The notes under the pieces: model-generated
Databases searched by the model: none
The model's input: the letters and a program-made list of their open reading frames with translations, nothing else
Told to the model about the DNA's origin: nothing
Shown: piece by piece, positions 6,167 through 9,893 of the stretch
How positions within the stretch are numbered: the stretch's first letter is position 1
Layout of the letters: each line of letters starts with the position of its first letter
Assembly: GCA_014796735.1 (NCBI GenBank)
Contig: JAAVIG010000063.1
Location: 1-9,893, forward strand
Reading direction: 5' to 3'
Length of the DNA stretch: 9,893 nucleotides
Origin: Oscillospiraceae bacterium
GTDB lineage: Bacteria > Bacillota > Clostridia > Oscillospirales > Ruminococcaceae
Translations under genes and position numbers: made by a program

Positions 6167-7558
6167 TTACTGCCCTTCAGCTTCACGCCCCGCTGCAAAA
6201 TACTCCCTGTTTCTCTTTTTCAGCAGCCGCCATGCTATTATGCAGCATATAACATGAACCGCAAACGTTATCGCCCAAGACATGGGATAAGAAAGATAAA
6301 CCGTCCTTACGGTATGATATTCGGGAATTTGGAAAACGGTGGCTATCCAAAGAATACGCAGTCCGCAGGCTCCCAGAAGAGATACTATCATCGGCATGAT
6401 AGAATATCCAAGTCCGCGCAGTACTCCCACCATTACGTCCATCATGCCGCACAGCGCGTAGGTGGTGGCGATTACGGAAAGGCGGTTCATACCCGCTTCA
6501 ATGACCTCGGGTGTTTTTGAGTAGATTCCGAGCAGCGGATTACCCAGCAGATATGCCGCCCAGCCTACGACAACTCCCGTTACCGTTACGCAAAGCAGCG
6601 AGCTGAACAAAATTTTGGGTATTCTCCGATACTTTCCTGCTCCCACATTCTGACCCGTAAATGAGACTGCGGCTTGGTGAAAGGTGTTCATCGCCATATA
6701 GACAAAGCCCTCTATGGACGACGCCGAGGAATTTCCCGACACCACGGTATCTCCGAAAAGATTGACCGAGGACTGTATCACAACATTGGAAAGAGAAAAG
6801 ATCATTCCCTGAAAGCCTGCGGGAAGTCCCACTCTTATTATTGAGATCAAAACGCTCTTCTTTATTTTCAGCTGTTTCAGGTCAAGACGTATCGCCGTAT
6901 CGTCTTTAATAAGACAAAGCACGATAAGCGCCGCGGAAATGCACTGGGAAAGCACGGTGGCAAGAGCAACGCCCGCAACGTCCATTTTAAGCAGGATAAC
7001 AAACAGCAGATTGAGCCCCACGTTTATAACTCCCGCCGCCGTAAGGAAATACAGCGGACGCTTTGTGTCGCCCACGGCACGGAGTATTGCCGAACCGAAG
7101 TTGTATAACATTGTCGCGGGCATGCCGAGAAAGTAAATGCGGAGATAAATCACCGCCAGCGGAAGCTGCGCTTCGGTAGCGTTCATAAGCACTAACATTT
7201 GCGGAGCAAACACAAAGCCCGCAGCTGCAAGCACAACTCCGCAGATGACCGACAGCAGCATCGAGGTATGTACGGCGTCGTGAAGCTCAGAGTCGGAGCC
7301 CGCTCCTCTGGTGCGCGCCACAAGTATGTTTACGCCCACCGAAAGCCCCACAAAAACGTTGGTAAAAAGATTTATAAGGGACGAGGTGGAGCCTACCGCG
7401 CCCATTGAGTTATCTCCGGCAAAGCGCCCCACAACGATTATGTCCGCCGCGTTAAAAAGAAGCTGCAAAAGCCCCGAAGCCATAAGCGGCAAAGAAAACA
7501 GCAGCATCTTTTTCAGTACCGAGCCGCTGCACATATCTATCTGATATTGTTTAGACAA
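6167..7558 (-). CDS. MATE-family multidrug efflux transporter
   Basis: An integral membrane antiporter of about 463 residues that exports drugs or metabolites in exchange for Na+ or H+. The sequence is a succession of hydrophobic helices (about 12) in two halves. The first half carries the LPLMASGLLQLLFNAADIIVVGRFAG region typical of bacterial MATE proteins (VGRFAG at residues 43-48); the second has the LPAGFQGMIFSLSNVVIQSSVN repeat counterpart and the INVGLNLL segment lies between. Length is normal for the family. I place the start at TTG 7556-7558 because AGAAGGAT (7563-7570) lies just before it. A longer reading from TTG 7588 would begin at the predicted transcription start and have no ribosome site; an ATG at 7534 has none either. 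Substrate unknown; it is transcribed alone from its own promoter. Confidence 0.93.
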   Translation of the reverse strand: MSKQYQIDMCSGSVLKKMLLFSLPLMASGLLQLLFNAADIIVVGRFAGDNSMGAVGSTSSLINLFTNVFVGLSVGVNILVARTRGAGSDSELHDAVHTSMLLSVICGVVLAAAGFVFAPQMLVLMNATEAQLPLAVIYLRIYFLGMPATMLYNFGSAILRAVGDTKRPLYFLTAAGVINVGLNLLFVILLKMDVAGVALATVLSQCISAALIVLCLIKDDTAIRLDLKQLKIKKSVLISIIRVGLPAGFQGMIFSLSNVVIQSSVNLFGDTVVSGNSSASSIEGFVYMAMNTFHQAAVSFTGQNVGAGKYRRIPKILFSSLLCVTVTGVVVGWAAYLLGNPLLGIYSKTPEVIEAGMNRLSVIATTYALCGMMDVMVGVLRGLGYSIMPMIVSLLGACGLRILWIATVFQIPEYHTVRTVYLSYPMSWAITFAVHVICCIIAWRLLKKRNREYFAAGREAEGQ

Positions 7559-7594
7559 GCTTATCCTTCTTTCGTTGATTTTATCCAAATAATT

Positions 7595-7623
7595 ATTATA
7601 ACAGTTAAGCTCCGAAAAGTCAA
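7595..7623 (-). promoter_or_regulatory. Promoter of the MATE gene
   Basis: TTGACT at 7618-7623 and TATAAT at 7595-7600, 17-base spacer. The start is expected near 7588, giving a leader of about 30 bases to the TTG start at 7558. Confidence 0.83.
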
Positions 7624-7665
7624 ACGGATTTATACTTTTTTATTATTGAAACGGATTCCCAAAAC

Positions 7666-7694
7666 TTGACACGGCACCTTTGTTGTGGTAAAAT
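7666..7694 (+). promoter_or_regulatory. Promoter of the DUF4097-like gene
   Basis: TTGACA at 7666-7671 and TAAAAT at 7689-7694, 17-base spacer. It is divergent from the MATE promoter; the two -35 boxes are about 42 bases apart, so shared regulation is possible, though no clear operator is seen. Confidence 0.82.
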
Positions 7695-7739
7695 AAAAAA
7701 AATATTGTTTTAACCGTGCAAAAAACAAGGAATGATAAA

Positions 7740-8852
7740 ATGGAAAACACGCTGAGCAAGAAAGCCGTTCTTATTGCGAAAATATTTTGTATTCCTGCGG
7801 CAGCGGGCTTTATGGTTCTGTTTTTGCTTAATTTCGCAATAATAGTGACCGCCCTTGTGCTGGTGTCGGCGGGGCTGCTTTGTGCCCCTGTAGGTGCGCT
7901 TTATACAATGGGCTTGTTAAATGTGGTGTCCGATCTGTCGCCGGCCGCTTTGACGGCGGCGGGGCTGTTCTGCTTGTTTTTCGGCTGCTTCCTCTGCTTT
8001 TTCATTATACGCTTTTCGCCCTTTTGTTTTCGGCTTTTCCATAGGTATACGGCGGCGGTTCGCGGGTATAAGTGGCGAAGGCTGTATTCAAAACGGAAAA
8101 AAAGCAAGCTTATCTGGTTTTCACTGGCGCTGTCGGTGTTTGCTCTTGCGGCTGCTGCTGAAATACAATATTTATCGCTGGAGGCGGGCTTTGAGAGCAC
8201 GGTGGTGCATGAACGGCTTGTCTTTAACAACGCCAAGTATTTAAAGGTAAGCACCTCAAATCTAAATTACGAGCTTCGTTTTCATAAGGGCGACGGGATA
8301 TTGGTGGAATATGTCAACGACACGCCGATGATAATAGAGCAAAGTGACGTAAACTATCTTAAATTGGTTCAGAACGATTCCTTCAGGCTTTCCCTTTTCG
8401 CTGTGGAGCAGTTTAGCTATAAAATGACGGTGTGGCTGCCCGAAAATGATTACAGAGAGTTTTATCTGGACAGCGGAAGCGGGAATATTACCCTTACGGA
8501 AACTCTCTCGGATTACACCGAGCTGCGCACCCGAAGCGGCAATATCACCGTAACGGAAGCGACGGAGGAGATTTCCGCCTATACTATCGACGGCGTTATC
8601 TCCTGCTCTTACTCCGCCTTTGTAAACACGGGAAGCTTTGAAAGCAGAAACGGAAATATTTTTATCAGGCTTCCCGATTATTCCGGGATAAATCTTGAAT
8701 TCAGAACGGAAAACGGTTATCTGGACAGTAAGCTCATGGGTCTTAAGGACAGATTTTACGGAAGTATAGACATTCAGAAGCCCGCGCCCCTGTCAAGGTA
8801 TTTGTATGCCACTACCGCGGGCGGCGGGGTAAGCATAGAGGCTTTAAAATAG
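7740..8852 (+). CDS. Membrane protein with DUF4097-like beta-repeat domain
   Basis: A 370-residue protein. Residues about 9-30, 32-59, 69-92 and 125-141 are hydrophobic membrane segments, with a basic stretch (WRRLYSKRKKSK) between the third and fourth. Residues about 160-370 form a soluble beta-rich domain with repeated S-G-N-I turns (SGSGNITLTETL, RTRSGNITVTEA, SRNGNIFIRL), the pattern of DUF4097 'putative adhesin' beta-solenoid proteins. The domain probably faces outside the cell, given the basic loop before the last helix. AAGGA at 7727-7731 lies 8 bases before ATG 7740; an in-frame GTG at 7716 has no such site. In Firmicutes DUF4097 proteins often accompany envelope-stress or DUF1700 systems, but no partner is visible here. 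Function unknown; not obviously operonic with the next gene (106-base gap). Confidence 0.82.
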   Translation: MENTLSKKAVLIAKIFCIPAAAGFMVLFLLNFAIIVTALVLVSAGLLCAPVGALYTMGLLNVVSDLSPAALTAAGLFCLFFGCFLCFFIIRFSPFCFRLFHRYTAAVRGYKWRRLYSKRKKSKLIWFSLALSVFALAAAAEIQYLSLEAGFESTVVHERLVFNNAKYLKVSTSNLNYELRFHKGDGILVEYVNDTPMIIEQSDVNYLKLVQNDSFRLSLFAVEQFSYKMTVWLPENDYREFYLDSGSGNITLTETLSDYTELRTRSGNITVTEATEEISAYTIDGVISCSYSAFVNTGSFESRNGNIFIRLPDYSGINLEFRTENGYLDSKLMGLKDRFYGSIDIQKPAPLSRYLYATTAGGGVSIEALK

Positions 8853-8863
8853 CATTTGTTTTT

Positions 8864-8888
8864 TTGGAAAAATTTTCCGATTTTCCAA
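8864..8888 (+). terminator. Possible weak terminator after the DUF4097-like gene
   Basis: TTGGAAAA (8864-8871) pairs with TTTTCCAA (8881-8888) over 8 bp. The stem is AT-rich and the following CAATTTCTTGTTT is only a broken T-run, so termination would be inefficient at best. Confidence 0.3.
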
Positions 8889-8958
8889 CAATTTCTTGTT
8901 TAAAATCGTTTATATATCAGCTGATGTTATTTTTTGACGGAAGGAAGCGAAAAACCGA

Positions 8959-9882
8959 ATGATGTCAATAATTATTCCCGCCTACAACGAGGAGGAAAAT
9001 ATAGAAATGACCGCCTCGGTAATAAGCGGGATAATGGAAGAAAACAAAATACCCTGCGAGATACTTTTTGTGGACGACGGCTCAAAGGACAGAACATGGG
9101 AGCTTATAGAAAAGCTTGCGGGGACAAACCCATTTGTGCGCGGCTTGAAATTCTCCCGTAATTTCGGCAAGGAGGGAGCGATTTTTGCAGGCTTAAAACA
9201 CTGCCGCGGCGACTGCGCGGCGGTAATAGACTGCGACCTCCAGCACCCGCCTCAGCTTATGGTGCAGATGTACGGGCTGTGGCAGCAGGGGTATAAGGTA
9301 GTGGAGGCGGTAAAGGCTTCAAGAGGAAAGGAAAGCTTTTTGTACAAGTTTTTCGCCAAAAGCTTCTACGGCTTGATGGAGGGCTCCTCCAACATCAAAA
9401 TAAAGGGCGGCAGCGACTACAAGCTTATGGACAGGCAAGTGATAGACGCCCTTAACGAGCTTCCCGAAAGAATAACCTTTTACCGTGCCTTGTCAAGCTG
9501 GGTGGGCTTTAAAACGGCTCAGCTTGAATTTGACGTAGCTCCCCGAAACGCGGGCACCACAAAGTGGAATTTCAAGAAGCTGTTTAAGTTCGCGCTTGCC
9601 AATCTAACCAGCTTCACCAACGCACCCCTTCACTTTATAACGGTTATGGGGATAATTTCCTTTATTGCTGCGGTCGTTTTGGGAATATTTCAGATCGTTC
9701 TGGCATGCCGCGGAGTGCCGCAAAACGGTATACTGCCTGTGATATTGCTGGTTGACTCGGTTATAATGATAGGTCTTGGAATTATCGGGTATTATATGAG
9801 CAAAATATACGAAGAAATAAAGGGAAGACCGAGATATTTGGTTTGTATGGACACGCTTGACAAGAAAGGAGCAGCTAAATGA
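8959..9882 (+). CDS. Family 2 glycosyltransferase, GtrB/DPM-like, membrane-anchored
   Basis: A 307-residue enzyme expected to move a sugar from a nucleotide donor to a polyprenyl phosphate on the cytoplasmic face of the membrane. The GT-A domain opens with SIIIPAYNEEENI (3-15), has VDDGSKDRT (38-46), SRNFGKEGAI (66-75) and the metal-binding DCD of IDCDLQHPP (91-93), then GGSDYKLMDR and an NAGTTKWNFKKL segment, as in GtrB/YfdH and DPM1 types. Two C-terminal membrane helices lie at about 227-250 and 258-285. Start: ATG 8959, with GGAAGGAAG about 12 bases upstream, a slightly long spacing; a second ATG follows at once and could be used. The stop overlaps the next gene by 4 bases (ATGA), so translation is coupled and the products likely act in the same sugar-lipid pathway, such as teichoic acid or polysaccharide decoration. 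Confidence 0.92.
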   Translation: MMSIIIPAYNEEENIEMTASVISGIMEENKIPCEILFVDDGSKDRTWELIEKLAGTNPFVRGLKFSRNFGKEGAIFAGLKHCRGDCAAVIDCDLQHPPQLMVQMYGLWQQGYKVVEAVKASRGKESFLYKFFAKSFYGLMEGSSNIKIKGGSDYKLMDRQVIDALNELPERITFYRALSSWVGFKTAQLEFDVAPRNAGTTKWNFKKLFKFALANLTSFTNAPLHFITVMGIISFIAAVVLGIFQIVLACRGVPQNGILPVILLVDSVIMIGLGIIGYYMSKIYEEIKGRPRYLVCMDTLDKKGAAK

Positions 9883-9893
9883 CATCAGAATCC
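9879..9893 (+). CDS. Start of a downstream gene, cut by the window edge
   Basis: ATG at 9879-9881 opens a frame reading M-T-S-E-S to the window end. AAAGGAG about 7 bases upstream and the 4-base ATGA overlap with the glycosyltransferase stop make this a real, coupled start. The product cannot be judged from five residues; partners of GtrB-type enzymes are often GtrA flippases or large membrane glycosyltransferases. Confidence 0.75.

Noticed and set aside
5945..6520. 191-codon plus-strand frame
   Set aside because: It runs antisense across the small RNA and into the MATE gene, with no promoter or ribosome site and no recognisable domain.
7559..7588. MATE start at TTG 7588
   Set aside because: This codon coincides with the predicted transcription start and has no Shine-Dalgarno, whereas TTG 7558 has AGAAGGAT just upstream.
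7716..7739. GTG 7716 as start of the DUF4097-like gene
   Set aside because: No ribosome site precedes it; AAGGA at 7727-7731 points to ATG 7740.

Overview
The window looks like a chromosomal segment from a Gram-positive clostridial bacterium, plausibly an Oscillospiraceae/Ruminococcaceae- or Lachnospiraceae-type gut Firmicute. The reasons are a T-box tRNA-sensing leader, sigma-A type promoters (TTGACA-17-TATAAT class), strong purine-rich ribosome binding sites, two TTG starts that each follow a good Shine-Dalgarno sequence, and an isoleucyl-tRNA synthetase of the clostridial 'type 2' kind. The genus is inferred, not shown.

Left half, minus strand (about 5880 down to 1). A promoter at 5854-5882 feeds a T-box riboswitch (5587-5847) whose specifier reads AUC (Ile). 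It ends in a strong intrinsic terminator just ahead of four closely packed accessory genes: a streptothricin-acetyltransferase-like GNAT (5034-5567, TTG start), a nucleoside phosphorylase-GNAT fusion (3761-5017), a stand-alone TfoX C-terminal domain protein (3486-3743) and a GyrI-like small-molecule-binding protein (3002-3463). After a 135-bp gap filled with palindromic repeats comes ileS (1-2866, C-terminus off the window). The simplest reading is that the leader belonged to ileS and that an accessory cassette now lies between leader and synthetase, so uncharged tRNA-Ile would also switch on the accessory genes.

Middle, minus strand (about 5957-7623). A MATE-family efflux gene (6167-7558) has its own promoter. 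Between it and the T-box promoter lies what appears to be an independent, non-coding small RNA gene (about 5957-6111): a near-consensus promoter, two repeated bulged hairpins and a strong terminator. I could not assign it to a known RNA family.

Right, plus strand (7666-9893). A divergent promoter drives a protein with four membrane segments and a DUF4097-like beta-repeat domain (7740-8852). It is followed by a family 2 (GtrB/DPM-like) membrane-anchored glycosyltransferase (8959-9882), which overlaps by 4 bases the start of a further gene cut off by the window edge.

Most worth follow-up are the Ile T-box separated from ileS by an accessory cassette, the unassigned small RNA with duplicated hairpins, the phosphorylase-GNAT fusion and the palindromic repeat cluster at the cassette/ileS junction.
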